Positions 27,291 through 36,278 of a DNA stretch of 64,000 nt are shown one piece after another. The stretch's first letter is position 1. Each line of letters opens with the position of its first letter. The stretch is from Rhizobium sp. RM (GTDB lineage Bacteria > Pseudomonadota > Alphaproteobacteria > Rhizobiales > Rhizobiaceae), in assembly GCF_013390595.1 (NCBI RefSeq), contig NZ_JACAWV010000006.1, positions 110,095 through 174,094 of the forward strand. Direction: 5' to 3'. The notes under the pieces are model-generated. The model did no database searches. It was not told the DNA's origin and was given only the letters and a program-made list of their open reading frames with translations. Position numbers and translations under genes: made by a program.

Positions 27291-28415
27291 TCAGTGATAT
27301 TCCTTGATGCCTTCGCGCACGATTTCCACCGGCTTCAGGGCACCGGGAATGGCACGACCGGTTTCCCCGTCGAAGAGATGCAGGCGCTCGACTGAGAACG
27401 ACAGGGATAGTGTCGACAGTGCACCAATTTCCGCGCCGAACGGGGTCGCAATGCGCAGTTGCTGACCGGCCAGATCCGCCTCGATGATCTCGTGCGAACC
27501 AAGATCCTCGCGGTAGCGAATTTCCGCTTTGAGAGAACCGCCTGATATGACGACAACATCCTCCGGGCGGATGCCCAGCTGGAAATTGCCTTTACCGTCG
27601 TAACTCGCCACCGCCTGCCCGTCCGGTAGGCGCAACGTTGTGCCATCACCCGTTACGTTGAGAACGTTCATCGGCGGTGCACCGATGAATTTCGCGACGA
27701 AGACCGATGCTGGGTGATGATAGATTTCCTTCGGCGTGCCGAACTGCTCAACTCGACCCTTGTTCAGGATGAGGATGCGATCGGCCAATGTCATCGCCTC
27801 CACCTGATCATGGGTGACGAAGACGCTGGTTGCGCCGATGCGGCGATGCAGTTCAGCGAGTTCGACACGCATATCGTGACGCAACTGCGCATCAAGATTG
27901 GAAAGAGGCTCATCGAACAGCAAGACGCCTGGTTCGCGAATGATCGCCCGTCCGATTGCGACACGCTGGCGCTGCCCACCCGAAAGCTGGCTTGGCTTGC
28001 GGGCAAGCAGATCGGCAAGGCCAAGAGTCTTAGCGACAGTGGCAACCCGCTGTGCGCGCTCGGTCTTCGAAACGCCTGCGACCTTGAGACTGTAGGCCAT
28101 GTTCTGCGCAACAGTCATATGCGGATAAAGCGCATAGTTCTGGAACACCATGGCACAACCACGATGCTTGGGCTCCAGATCCTGGACCTCGCGTCCACCG
28201 ATCATGATCTTGCCACCGCTGACCCGCTCAAGGCCGGCGATCATCTGCAAAAGTGTGGACTTGCCGCAGCCGGACGGACCCAGAACAACGGTAAACTCGC
28301 CCGGTCGCAGGGCCACATCAAGTGGCGGAATGACGACCGTCTTGGCATCATAGGCCTTGGTGACCCCCATGAGTTCGATATCAGCCGCTGCGGCACCTTT
28401 AGCAATCGCGGTCAT
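27291..28415 (-). CDS. ugpC: Ugp/MalK-type ABC transporter ATP-binding protein
   Basis: A 374-residue ATPase with a core domain (1-240) containing GPSGCGKST, LSGGQRQRVAIGRAI and VLLFDEPLSNLDA, and a C-terminal TOBE/OB-type regulatory domain (about 250-370; FQLGIRPEDV). This arrangement is that of MalK/UgpC, ATPases of carbohydrate and glycerol-phosphate importers. It lies three bases after the permease gene stop, in a binding protein–permease–permease–ATPase–GDPD order. Confidence 0.88.
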   Translation of the reverse strand: MTAIAKGAAAADIELMGVTKAYDAKTVVIPPLDVALRPGEFTVVLGPSGCGKSTLLQMIAGLERVSGGKIMIGGREVQDLEPKHRGCAMVFQNYALYPHMTVAQNMAYSLKVAGVSKTERAQRVATVAKTLGLADLLARKPSQLSGGQRQRVAIGRAIIREPGVLLFDEPLSNLDAQLRHDMRVELAELHRRIGATSVFVTHDQVEAMTLADRILILNKGRVEQFGTPKEIYHHPASVFVAKFIGAPPMNVLNVTGDGTTLRLPDGQAVASYDGKGNFQLGIRPEDVVVISGGSLKAEIRYREDLGSHEIIEADLAGQQLRIATPFGAEIGALSTLSLSFSVERLHLFDGETGRAIPGALKPVEIVREGIKEYH

Positions 28416-28418
28416 TGG

Positions 28419-29336
28419 TCATTTCTCCGAGAGAACGAGGCCCTGAACGAGAAAGCGCTGCAAAAGTGCGATCATCGAAAGGGGAATAAGGGATACGAGT
28501 ACGGCACCGGCCATAATCATCGGGTAATCTGGAACCTGCCCATCATTGTCGGGCACTAGGCGGGCAAGGCCCACCACCGCCGTTTGCATGTCCGGCGTAG
28601 AAGCGCCCACCAGCGGCCACAGATACTGCGTCCAGCCGCTGAGAAAGGTCAGGACGAACAGGGAGGCAACACTGGTGCGGGCAAGCGGCAGAAGAATATC
28701 GAACAGAAAACGGATCGGCCCTGCCCCATCCATGCGCGCCGCCTTGAACAGATCCTTGGGCAGCGTCATGAAAAACTGTCGAAACAGGAAGGTACCCGTT
28801 CCATGCGCCACCAATGGCGCGACCAGGCCCAAATGCGTATTGAGCACGCTGAGTTCGAGATGCACCGGTGCGCCGAACATGCTGGCGATGAGGGTATTAA
28901 GGCCAGTCACATCCAGCACCGCATTGAGCGGGGAAAAGACGTTGGACGCGACCTGATATGTGGTGATCACACGAATATCGAGCGGCAGCATGATCGTTGC
29001 AAGGATCAGCGCAAATATCACCCCTGCCCACCGTACGCGGAAATAGACGATCGCATAGGCCGACAGGAACGACAGCGCACACGTGGCGAAGGCGTTGGAG
29101 AAAGCCACGATCAGGCTATTGAGCATCTGGACCGGGATGCGCGTGTCTTTGATGACCTTGCCGACATTGGTGAAAAACTCGCCACCCGGATACCAGGCAA
29201 GCCCGTTGCGCAGCAGGAATTCATAGGACTGCGAGGCAGTAGACAGCGTGAGATAAAGCGGTCCGACAATATAGACGATCCCGATGAACAGCAGGATGCT
29301 GGCAACGATGTTGATGGAGCGTGCGTTCTCGATCAT
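28419..29336 (-). CDS. ugpE: Carbohydrate/glycerol-3-phosphate ABC transporter permease (UgpE-like)
   Basis: A 305-residue permease of the MalG/UgpE family, with about six membrane helices and the EAA loop near the C-terminus (LPKDLFKAARMDGAGPIRFLFDILLPL). It forms the importer pore with the preceding gene; only three bases separate them. Substrate assignment follows from gene order and the linked phosphodiesterase, not from this sequence alone. Confidence 0.85.
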   Translation of the reverse strand: MIENARSINIVASILLFIGIVYIVGPLYLTLSTASQSYEFLLRNGLAWYPGGEFFTNVGKVIKDTRIPVQMLNSLIVAFSNAFATCALSFLSAYAIVYFRVRWAGVIFALILATIMLPLDIRVITTYQVASNVFSPLNAVLDVTGLNTLIASMFGAPVHLELSVLNTHLGLVAPLVAHGTGTFLFRQFFMTLPKDLFKAARMDGAGPIRFLFDILLPLARTSVASLFVLTFLSGWTQYLWPLVGASTPDMQTAVVGLARLVPDNDGQVPDYPMIMAGAVLVSLIPLSMIALLQRFLVQGLVLSEK

Positions 29337-29339
29337 TTT

Positions 29340-30230
29340 TCAGCGCTCGTAGTTGATGCGTCGGCCGATGAAGAGGAACTGGCAGGCCGCGATGAGAATG
29401 ACGAAGGCCATGAGGATCGCGGTCTGCGTGGAGGCACCTGAGAGGTCATAGCCCCTGAAACCGTCGACGTAGATCTTGTAGACCATCAGGGTCGTGGAGC
29501 CGCCCGGGCCGCCACCGGTGATCGTGTCGATCAGGGCGAAGACCGACGTGATGCTTTCGGTAAATTCCAGAACGAACGTCAGAAACAGTTGCGGCATGAT
29601 GAGAGGAAGCTGCACATCGGCGATACGCCGCCATGGACCAGCGCCATCCATTGCTGCAGCCTGATACATGGTGTGTGGAATGGACCGCAGGCCGGCAAGC
29701 AGGATGACGAAATTGAATGGAATTCCGCTCCAGACATGTGCCGCCACCAGCGTGATAAAGGCATCCGTGCCATCGATACCCGGGTTCCAAAGACCGGGAA
29801 ACAGTCCGTTGAGCGGCGCCATGATGCCGACAAACGGATTGAAGATGAAGGCAAAGACAACGCCGATCGAAGCACCAGCGATACCCTTTGGCCAGACGAG
29901 AATGTTGCGCGCCGGCAGCGACATGCGGATCTTGCGGTCGGCGGCGATTGCCAGCATCAACGGCACCGCAACGGCAAGGGACGATGCCGACAACATGAAG
30001 ATGATCGTCCGCCAGCCGGCAATCCAGAATTCCGGGTCAGACAGGACGCGGGAGAAATTCTCGAATCCAACGAATTGCGAACCGCCGCCGAACGGCTGTT
30101 CCAGGTAAAAGGACCAGTAAAAGGCCTGAAAAACAGGCACGTAAAAAAACAGCAGGATCAGCAACATCAGGGGCGCCACCAACAGGATAGGCAGCCAGCG
30201 ATTGCTGAACAGGAAAGAATCCGACGACAT
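29340..30230 (-). CDS. ugpA: Carbohydrate/glycerol-3-phosphate ABC transporter permease (UgpA-like)
   Basis: A 296-residue MalF/UgpA-type permease. Hydrophobic helices begin at WLPILLVAPLMLLILLFFYVP, and the coupling loop is RSIPHTMYQAAAMDGAGPWRRIADVQLPL. It lies 71 bp downstream of the binding protein gene and directly before the second permease. Confidence 0.86.
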   Translation of the reverse strand: MSSDSFLFSNRWLPILLVAPLMLLILLFFYVPVFQAFYWSFYLEQPFGGGSQFVGFENFSRVLSDPEFWIAGWRTIIFMLSASSLAVAVPLMLAIAADRKIRMSLPARNILVWPKGIAGASIGVVFAFIFNPFVGIMAPLNGLFPGLWNPGIDGTDAFITLVAAHVWSGIPFNFVILLAGLRSIPHTMYQAAAMDGAGPWRRIADVQLPLIMPQLFLTFVLEFTESITSVFALIDTITGGGPGGSTTLMVYKIYVDGFRGYDLSGASTQTAILMAFVILIAACQFLFIGRRINYER

Positions 30231-30301
30231 GGAAAAAGTCCCAGAACAGGAGACAGGTGCGGGACGGCACTGCGCCCCACACCGCGGATGCTAGGCTTGG
30301 A

Positions 30302-31612
30302 TCAAGGCAACGTCTTACCCTTGTAGGTCTGCTCGAACCGACGCAGCAACTGGTCGCCACGCGTCTTGGCGTTATCGAGCGCCACCTGCATGGTCTGCCG
30401 TCCTGCGAAGGCTTTTTGCGTCTCTTCCATGAAGACTTCGCGGAACTGGACGTAGAAACCGAGGCGAATGCCACGTGTATCTGGCGTCGAGGGCTGATCC
30501 ATGGACGCCACACCAACCTTCGCAGTGGCATATTTGGGTGAATTTGCCTCGTTGCTTTTGGCAATCTCATCAACGACGTCCGTCGTCACCGGGACGTAGC
30601 CGGTCGCCGCGGTGAAGAACATCTGCTGTTCAGGGCGACGCAGGAAGTCGAGGAACGACTTGGCCGCTTCGATCTCGGCCTTGTCATGCCCCTTCATGAC
30701 ATAGATGGACGCACCGCCGACAAAGGTGTTGTGACGCTCGTAGCCCTTGTACATTGGCGCCATATCGACCGTCAGTTCGTATTTGCCCTCAAACGCCTTG
30801 GCGGCGGCGGTGTATGAGCCTGATGAACCTTCCATCATCGCACATTCGCCGGCATTGAATGCCGCTGCATATTTACCGGCCTTGGTGTCGGCATCCAGCC
30901 TGACGAGCCCTTCATTTCGCCACTCGACGAGATTGGCGAGATGCTTGGCGGCAAAGGTCGTGTTGATGACATATTCAGCATCGAGGCCATCATAACCATT
31001 GTGCTTGGTCGCAATCGGCAGACCGTGACGCGCCGAGAACTGCTCCAGCACACGCCAGGTGTCGCCATCCGTAACGAAGGGGCATGCATGGCCGGCAGCT
31101 TTCAGCTTGCGAGCTGCGTCGATAACCTCTTCCCAGTTCGTCGGCGTCTGCATGACGCCCGCCTTCTGCAGTTCCGTCTTGTTCGTGTAGAACAGAAGTG
31201 TCGAAGAGTTGTAGGGCTGTGCGAACAGCTTGCCAGCGGATGTTTCGTAGTAGGCGCGCGCGCCGCCGATGTAATTATCCCACTTCACATCAGGCATCAG
31301 ATCCTGCACGGGCTCGACAGCATCGGATAACATAAGGTCCAGAGTGCCAGCATCGAAAAACTGGATGAGAACCGGATGGTTCTTGGCGCGATAGGCGGCG
31401 ATCGCTTTCTGCATCGACACTTCATAGCTACCCTGCCCCACACAATTGACCTTGTGCTCACTCTGCCCCGCGTTGAAGGCATCGCACTGCGCCTTAATTG
31501 CAGTCTCGACAGGGCCAGTATTGCCATACCAGAACTCAATATTGGTGGCCTGCGCCGCGCTGGCACAGCCGAGAAGTGCGACAGTCGCCGCCAAAGTGAA
31601 CTTTTTCATCAT
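30302..31612 (-). CDS. ugpB: Extracellular solute-binding protein, UgpB-like
   Basis: A 436-residue family 1 binding protein with an N-terminal signal peptide (MMKKFTLAATVALLGCASAAQA, cleavage after AQA most likely; a Cys at 16 makes a lipobox conceivable but atypical). TNIEFWYGNTGPVETAIKAQCDAFN and the repeated GQGSYEVSMQKAIAAYRAKNHP resemble UgpB proteins that bind glycerol 3-phosphate and glycerophosphocholine. It is the first gene of the operon, preceded by GAGGGC and by the divergent ROK regulator. Confidence 0.85.
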   Translation of the reverse strand: MMKKFTLAATVALLGCASAAQATNIEFWYGNTGPVETAIKAQCDAFNAGQSEHKVNCVGQGSYEVSMQKAIAAYRAKNHPVLIQFFDAGTLDLMLSDAVEPVQDLMPDVKWDNYIGGARAYYETSAGKLFAQPYNSSTLLFYTNKTELQKAGVMQTPTNWEEVIDAARKLKAAGHACPFVTDGDTWRVLEQFSARHGLPIATKHNGYDGLDAEYVINTTFAAKHLANLVEWRNEGLVRLDADTKAGKYAAAFNAGECAMMEGSSGSYTAAAKAFEGKYELTVDMAPMYKGYERHNTFVGGASIYVMKGHDKAEIEAAKSFLDFLRRPEQQMFFTAATGYVPVTTDVVDEIAKSNEANSPKYATAKVGVASMDQPSTPDTRGIRLGFYVQFREVFMEETQKAFAGRQTMQVALDNAKTRGDQLLRRFEQTYKGKTLP

Positions 31613-31667
31613 GCCCTCGCTGATTTTGCGGCGAGCCTATCTGGCCCTGCCTGCGACGGCGGATTAC

Positions 31668-31682
31668 TACACTTTACGTGTA
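31668..31682. promoter_or_regulatory. Operator-like palindrome upstream of ugpB and the ROK gene
   Basis: TACAC-TTTAC-GTGTA is an imperfectly spaced inverted repeat in the divergent region. Its left part, TACACTTTA, recurs at 31771-31779, running into the ATG of the ROK gene. Both copies are plausible binding sites of that regulator. Confidence 0.4.
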
Positions 31683-31778
31683 ACAATTAGATGACAAAGC
31701 AATACGCTTGAAAACACACAACTTTGGCTATAAGTGCTGAAATCAACACGACTGAACGTATGATATAAAATACACTTT

Positions 31779-32957
31779 ATGGGTAAGGCTTTGACGGTAA
31801 TGAGAGCCTATAGCGCAGAAGCCCTGATCCCCGAGCGTTTTCGCCGTGCGGGCGAGGTGGATGTTGTATCTCCCAATGAACGGCGGCTGCTGCAGCTCAT
31901 CTGGCGAAATCCGGGAATCTCGCGTTCGGAAATCACCGGCCATACGGATCTCACCCAGCAGTCCGTACATCGCATCCTCGACCAGCTATCGGACCGTGGA
32001 ATTATATTGCTGGGCTCGGCCAAACCGGGAATGGGCCGCGGCCAGCCAAGCCCGATGCTGCGCCTGAACGGGGCGCATGCTTATGCCTGCGGCATCTCGG
32101 TCAACACGGATGTCATTGGCATTTGCATTACGGATTTCGCCGGAAAGACCCTGGGCGAGCGCGAAGTAACGCTACGCGAAACAACCATGAGCCAGGCATT
32201 ACAGCTCGTGAAACAGCATGTAAGAGACCTGCAAAGGCAAAACGACCTCAAGGACGAAAATTTCTTCGGGACCGGCTTTGCCATCGCCGGCTACCATATC
32301 GATGGCACCCGCCATAATGCGCCGCTTCCTCTGCATGAATGGTCGCTAATCGAGCTTGGGCCACTCATCGCCGACCTGTTCGACCGGCCGGCATGGGTCA
32401 TCAATGGCGGCAAGTCGGGTGCGATAGCCGAATCCATGTTCGGGGCTGGCCGATTCATCCGGCACTTCGCGTATCTGAGTTTCAACTACGGTTTTGGCGG
32501 CGGCGTCATCAGCGATGGAGAACTTCTGCAGGGCGGCAACGGCAATGCAGGCGAATTCTCCGGCATGTTCGACGCGGAAGAATCGGAACGTCGCCCGGCG
32601 CTCCAATATCTGATCGACCGGCTGAACCGAAACGGCATCAACGTGCCCTCGATCCACTACATGCGCCGAAACTTCGATCGGAACTGGCCAGGCGTCAACG
32701 AATGGCTGGAAGAAACGACACCGGCCTATAACCGCCTCATCAATGCCATCCGCGCCGTGATCGATCCACAAGCGATCGTATTTGGTGGCCAGATCCCCCC
32801 AGACCTCGCCCGCATGATGATCGACAGATCGAAACTCTTCGACCGCCCACGATATGGCGTCCACCGTCCCGGACCTAAGCTGATTGTATCGGAAATTGCA
32901 ACCGACGCTCCAGCCATCGGCGCCGCCATCATGCCCTTCCGCCGAACATTCTATTAG
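31779..32957 (+). CDS. ROK-family transcriptional regulator (NagC/XylR-like)
   Basis: A 392-residue protein with an N-terminal winged helix (about 30-75, SRSEITGHTDLTQQSVHRILDQL) fused to a ROK sugar-kinase-like domain. The kinase Asp is missing in VINGGKSGAIAE, and the usual ROK zinc motif (His plus CxCGxxGC) is absent: the segment reads GNAGEFSGMFDAEESERRP. It is therefore a sensor or repressor, not a kinase, and lacks the structural zinc site. It is divergent from the Ugp-like operon and is the obvious candidate to regulate it. Confidence 0.85.
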   Translation: MGKALTVMRAYSAEALIPERFRRAGEVDVVSPNERRLLQLIWRNPGISRSEITGHTDLTQQSVHRILDQLSDRGIILLGSAKPGMGRGQPSPMLRLNGAHAYACGISVNTDVIGICITDFAGKTLGEREVTLRETTMSQALQLVKQHVRDLQRQNDLKDENFFGTGFAIAGYHIDGTRHNAPLPLHEWSLIELGPLIADLFDRPAWVINGGKSGAIAESMFGAGRFIRHFAYLSFNYGFGGGVISDGELLQGGNGNAGEFSGMFDAEESERRPALQYLIDRLNRNGINVPSIHYMRRNFDRNWPGVNEWLEETTPAYNRLINAIRAVIDPQAIVFGGQIPPDLARMMIDRSKLFDRPRYGVHRPGPKLIVSEIATDAPAIGAAIMPFRRTFY

Positions 32958-33154
32958 CAGCGACCCAGACATCTCGGCGCCAATGCATTCACCGTCAAAA
33001 CAACGGCCTCGCCTGCTGGCGGCGATGGAAATCGGCATGGCACAGAAACATTTCCATGAGCGACGAGAATTTGTGACGCAGAGATGAAATACCCCTTGTC
33101 AGTCTCGCTATTGATGTTTAAGAGGGGCCCGCACGACGCAAGCGTTGTGCCCGC

Positions 33155-33244
33155 GGAGAGGTGGCAGAGTGGTCGAATGCACCGCACTCGAAATGCGGCA
33201 TACGGGCAACCGTATCGTGGGTTCGAATCCCACCCTCTCCGCCA
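33155..33244 (+). tRNA. tRNA-Ser (anticodon CGA)
   Basis: A 90-base class II tRNA cloverleaf: acceptor GGAGAGG/CCTCTCC, D arm with GGCAGAGTGGTCGAATGC, anticodon stem CCGCA/TGCGG around loop CTCGAAA (anticodon CGA), a long variable arm (TACGGG-CAA-CCGTA) and T arm GTGGGTTCGAATCCCAC. The discriminator is G, and CCA is encoded. The long variable arm and anticodon both identify serine. Confidence 0.95.
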
Positions 33245-33584
33245 TAATAAACGCTAAGGCGTAATTTCCAAACTAATCTGATTCACGGCATGGTCGCAAA
33301 GATTTTTCCATCTGCCGCACGAACTTACGGTGAGGGCACAGGCCATCCGTTGATCGACTGACTTAGCCGATAGCTCTCGCATAACGGCATAGAGGCTGAA
33401 ACGCGTTAAGAACGTCAGTGCATTGGCTGTCATCCTATCCGCCAAACGCGGGATATCAAAATCACTGCTCAATCGACGGCGTTTCCGTGATCGATATAAA
33501 CGACAACATCTGGCCATTGCCTCTTGTGGCTAAGACGCTATCATGACGGTGCTATTGGACGGTTAGCTTTGGGAGGAGCGATAC
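33245..33584. other. Gene-poor gap after tRNA-Ser
   Basis: This 340-bp gap has lower GC content than its surroundings. The only open frame, 33254-33517 on the minus strand (87 codons), has poor codon bias (for example TGT TGT CGT TTA TAT) and no recognisable domain, so I do not call it. No integrase, direct repeat of the tRNA end or other sign of an integrated element is visible. Confidence 0.4.
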
Positions 33585-33956
33585 GTGAGACGAATGTGGC
33601 CAGACGAATTTGCCTTTCTGCTAGACGGCGCGGAAGAGGTAGACCTGAATATTCCACCGGTGGCACACGAAGATGGCTCGCCTGGGAAAGCGACATCGAG
33701 AAAAGCCCTGAAAGCCCGGATCAGCCAGCAGGATTTCGAAAAGATTTGGCCTCTCGCAGAGGCCCGCTACCGGCTGGACGGCAAGTTTTCGGGCAAGGCG
33801 ATCACACTCATCGCCAACAATCCCCATTACCAAAAATGGCATCCCGCCGATGGTGGCGCTGTCGAAAATATATCCGATAGCGGTCACAAATACACGACGA
33901 ACTACGTCATCGTGCATTTCCTCATGGATGACGTTCGCGAACCAGTCGAAGCGTGA
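33585..33956 (+). CDS. Hypothetical protein
   Basis: A 123-residue soluble protein that I do not recognise. It starts at GTG with GGGAGGAG upstream. The sequence has an acidic N-terminus (WPDEFAFLLDGAEEVDLNIPP), a helical middle (ARISQQDFEKIWPLAEARYRLDG) and an aromatic C-terminus (NNPHYQKWHPADGG, YTTNYVIVHFLMDD). Trp/Tyr/His-rich composition suggests a folded domain. A bidirectional terminator follows at 34026-34055. Confidence 0.55.
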   Translation: MRRMWPDEFAFLLDGAEEVDLNIPPVAHEDGSPGKATSRKALKARISQQDFEKIWPLAEARYRLDGKFSGKAITLIANNPHYQKWHPADGGAVENISDSGHKYTTNYVIVHFLMDDVREPVEA

Positions 33957-34025
33957 ATTGCCCAGCGTGGCTCCCTGCCAGAAATAGGGCCGTTAGCGCG
34001 ATCTTCTGGCCGGCCTGATTGCTAC

Positions 34026-34055
34026 AAAAAACAGCCGCTAGAATCGCGGCTGTTT
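34026..34055. terminator. Bidirectional rho-independent terminator
   Basis: AACAGCCGC/GCGGCTGTT makes a perfect 9-bp stem with a 7-base loop. On the minus strand it is followed by TTTTTG, ending the LacI-type gene; on the plus strand TTATAG follows, which could end the hypothetical gene upstream. Confidence 0.75.
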
Positions 34056-34128
34056 ATAGTCAATCGCAGCGATGACCACACCTTCACAACAAGATGGATG
34101 TCGTCCGGCGAGACTTCGGCGGGGTGGA

Positions 34129-35154
34129 TCAACAGTTTTCACTGACGACAACGTTGAACGGGAGGATTGATTGGAAGGCGGGATGTGGTCCTGCCGTCGT
34201 CAACACCTTGATCATAGCGCGGACTGCCTGATGGGCAATTTCAACGACAGGGTGAACAAGGAGAACATCGATTTCGCCAGAGGTAACGCGGCTGCGCGTA
34301 CTTCTCGTCATTTCGCATCCAATCAGCGTAATGTCATTCCTCCCGCTCTTTTCAATGCCAGCGCATATGCCATCGATCCCACCGCCGGCAGCAAAAAGGA
34401 CCGAAAGGCCTGAATGCTCTTTGAGCAGTTCCAATGTGACCCTTTCGGCTGTTTCATCGGACTCTTCGGTGCTCTTGGTGTTCAAGAGTTCAAGCGCAGT
34501 GGTTTGCGTTCTGAGAAAGCTTCTGAAACTCGCCTCGGCCTGTTGCTGACAGGTATACCGTTCAGATCCCACGAGAACGACCGCCTTGCCCGGGCGGGCA
34601 AGCCGGTTAGCAAACCAGCCTGCAGTGCGCCCGAGTTGATGGTCATTTGCCCCAACAAAGCCAGCACGTGCGGGTGACGAGATATCCGAGATCATTGCCA
34701 CGACGGGTATCCCACGCCGCGCGAGTTCATCTGCTGCAGCACTGACCACCGGGTGATCGATGCATACGCAGGCGATCGCATCGCATTCCTTGCCAAGTTC
34801 CACGAGAGCATCGGCCGCTCTGTCCGGATCGGTATCGGTGAGATGGCTCACAACGAAATGGCCTCTCACCGCAACGGTTTTCCTGACAATTTCCGTCAAT
34901 TCCTGAGCAAGCTCAGAGTAAAGCAGCCTGCTTCGACTGTTAAGAAGAAAACCGAAGCGCCGCTCCGGCGCATCGCCAAGCAGCCTGTTGCGGATCGTCT
35001 CTACGCCATAGAATCCGATATGTTCTGCAACAGCGAGAACGTGCTCCATCGTCGAGGGTTTAACCTGCCCTCGGCCACTGAGAATACGATCGATCGTGGA
35101 AACGCTAACTCTCGATTCTCGGGCGAGATCATCGATTGTTTTATGCCGGGACAC
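34129..35154 (-). CDS. LacI-family transcriptional regulator
   Basis: A 341-residue regulator: an N-terminal helix-turn-helix and hinge (TIDDLARESRVSVSTIDRILSGRG, then KPSTMEHVLAVAEHIGF) and a periplasmic-binding-protein-like effector domain (about 65-330; GFVGANDHQLGRTAGWF, ITLIGCEMTRSTRS). Members of this type usually sense sugars or sugar acids. It is divergent from the FAD-dependent sugar dehydrogenase genes with a 371-bp gap containing a strong palindrome, so it probably controls them. Confidence 0.87.
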   Translation of the reverse strand: MSRHKTIDDLARESRVSVSTIDRILSGRGQVKPSTMEHVLAVAEHIGFYGVETIRNRLLGDAPERRFGFLLNSRSRLLYSELAQELTEIVRKTVAVRGHFVVSHLTDTDPDRAADALVELGKECDAIACVCIDHPVVSAAADELARRGIPVVAMISDISSPARAGFVGANDHQLGRTAGWFANRLARPGKAVVLVGSERYTCQQQAEASFRSFLRTQTTALELLNTKSTEESDETAERVTLELLKEHSGLSVLFAAGGGIDGICAGIEKSGRNDITLIGCEMTRSTRSRVTSGEIDVLLVHPVVEIAHQAVRAMIKVLTTAGPHPAFQSILPFNVVVSENC

Positions 35155-35525
35155 TCGTGAAACCTTTTTAGTTGGTGGTGCCGCTTCTTATGACCGGTCC
35201 ATCGAAGCGTCAAACTCGTTGATGCACTAACTGCGTGATCAGCGTCGCTTCGTCAAAACCCATCATTTTGAGGGCATTAGAAAGCCATCACGACCCTCAT
35301 TGTGAGGGATTATGCAAATGTCAATTTTGGACATCTTGCCACACGCCGTGCGTCGATCTAGCGCAGGAAGCAACGAACCTTAGGTGCTCTATCCAAAATG
35401 CTTTTCTGTCCTCGCTCATAAGTTAGCCCAAACACAGCCGCGGTCGATTTCACCGCGCGTCCTTTCCGGCGCGCGAAAAAACCCACTTGTCTTTTCGACC
35501 GTTTGAATAACGAAAGGATTTTTCC
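35155..35525. promoter_or_regulatory. Divergent regulatory region with CCCTCA-TTG-TGAGGG palindrome
   Basis: This gap has no credible gene. It contains a perfect 15-bp palindrome at 35294-35308 and another TGAGGG half-site at 35269-35274, 34 bp away. Position between the LacI-type gene and the dehydrogenase operon makes it the best operator candidate. Confidence 0.5.
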
Positions 35526-36257
35526 ATGAAGCGTAGAGACCTGCTTCGCTCCTTCGGAGCCGCAGTGACGACGTCGGCACTTGTTTCGCCATCGACCGCC
35601 GCTGAACTCAAGGGTTTTCCCGCACAGACAGCAATGTCACCTGACCATCTTCCGAAGCCCGCCATCAAAGGCGGCTCGTTCCAAGTGTTCACACAGGACA
35701 ACGATCGCCGCACGCTCGCCGCTGTGTTCGACCGCCTGCTTCCGAGCGACACGTTCGGGCCATCTGCCACCGAAGCGGGCTGTCTTGAGTTTTTGGATGA
35801 CCAACTCGCCGGACATTATGGCGAAGGGCGCGCCCTTTATCTCGAAGGCCCGGTAAAGCCTGAGAATGAAGAAGCGATCATGGGGTCGCCGCAGTTTACC
35901 CAGACGCCACGGCAGCGTTATGAAGCGGGCCTCAAGGCTCTTGAAACCTATGCACAGGCCACTGATGGCATTGCCTTCCATGCGCTTTCAGCGGATCGCA
36001 TCGATGAGATTTTGACGGGCCTGGAAGAAAGTCGCATCGAACTTCCTGATGGTGTGCACGGCAAGTCGTTCTTCGAACTCATGCTGCAAAACGCCCGTGA
36101 AGGCTATCTGGCTGACCCGATTTACGGCGGAAACCGTGACATGGCGGGCTGGAAGATGATTGGCTTCCCAGGCGCCCGCTACGATTACCGGCCCTATGTC
36201 GATCGACGCGGCGAGAACCTGAACCTCGTTCCGGTCAGCCTGATCCCCAACGACTGA
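35526..36257 (+). CDS. Gluconate 2-dehydrogenase subunit 3 family protein (Tat-exported small subunit)
   Basis: A 243-residue small subunit of a membrane-bound FAD dehydrogenase. MKRRDLLRSFGAAVTTSALVS is a twin-arginine signal; this subunit normally carries the folded flavoprotein across the membrane as a complex. The family core is visible as LAAVFDRLLPSDTFGPSATEAGCLEFLDDQLAGHYG and GYLADPIYGGNRDMAGWKMIGFPGAR. It opens a three-gene operon with the GMC flavoprotein (21-bp gap) and a triheme cytochrome. Confidence 0.87.
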   Translation: MKRRDLLRSFGAAVTTSALVSPSTAAELKGFPAQTAMSPDHLPKPAIKGGSFQVFTQDNDRRTLAAVFDRLLPSDTFGPSATEAGCLEFLDDQLAGHYGEGRALYLEGPVKPENEEAIMGSPQFTQTPRQRYEAGLKALETYAQATDGIAFHALSADRIDEILTGLEESRIELPDGVHGKSFFELMLQNAREGYLADPIYGGNRDMAGWKMIGFPGARYDYRPYVDRRGENLNLVPVSLIPND

Positions 36258-36278
36258 TATCCCTTCAGGAGAAAAATA

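Noticed and set aside
30302..31612. UgpB-like protein as a lipoprotein
   Set aside because: The residues before Cys16 (LLG) do not fit a standard lipobox well, and an AQA cleavage site is present downstream.
33254..33517. 87-codon minus-strand frame just after tRNA-Ser
   Set aside because: Weak codon bias and no recognisable domain; considered as an integrase remnant, but no integrase motif (R-H-R-Y) is present.
33155..33584. Genomic-island attachment at tRNA-Ser
   Set aside because: No integrase gene, no direct repeat of the tRNA 3' end seen within the window, and flanking genes look native.
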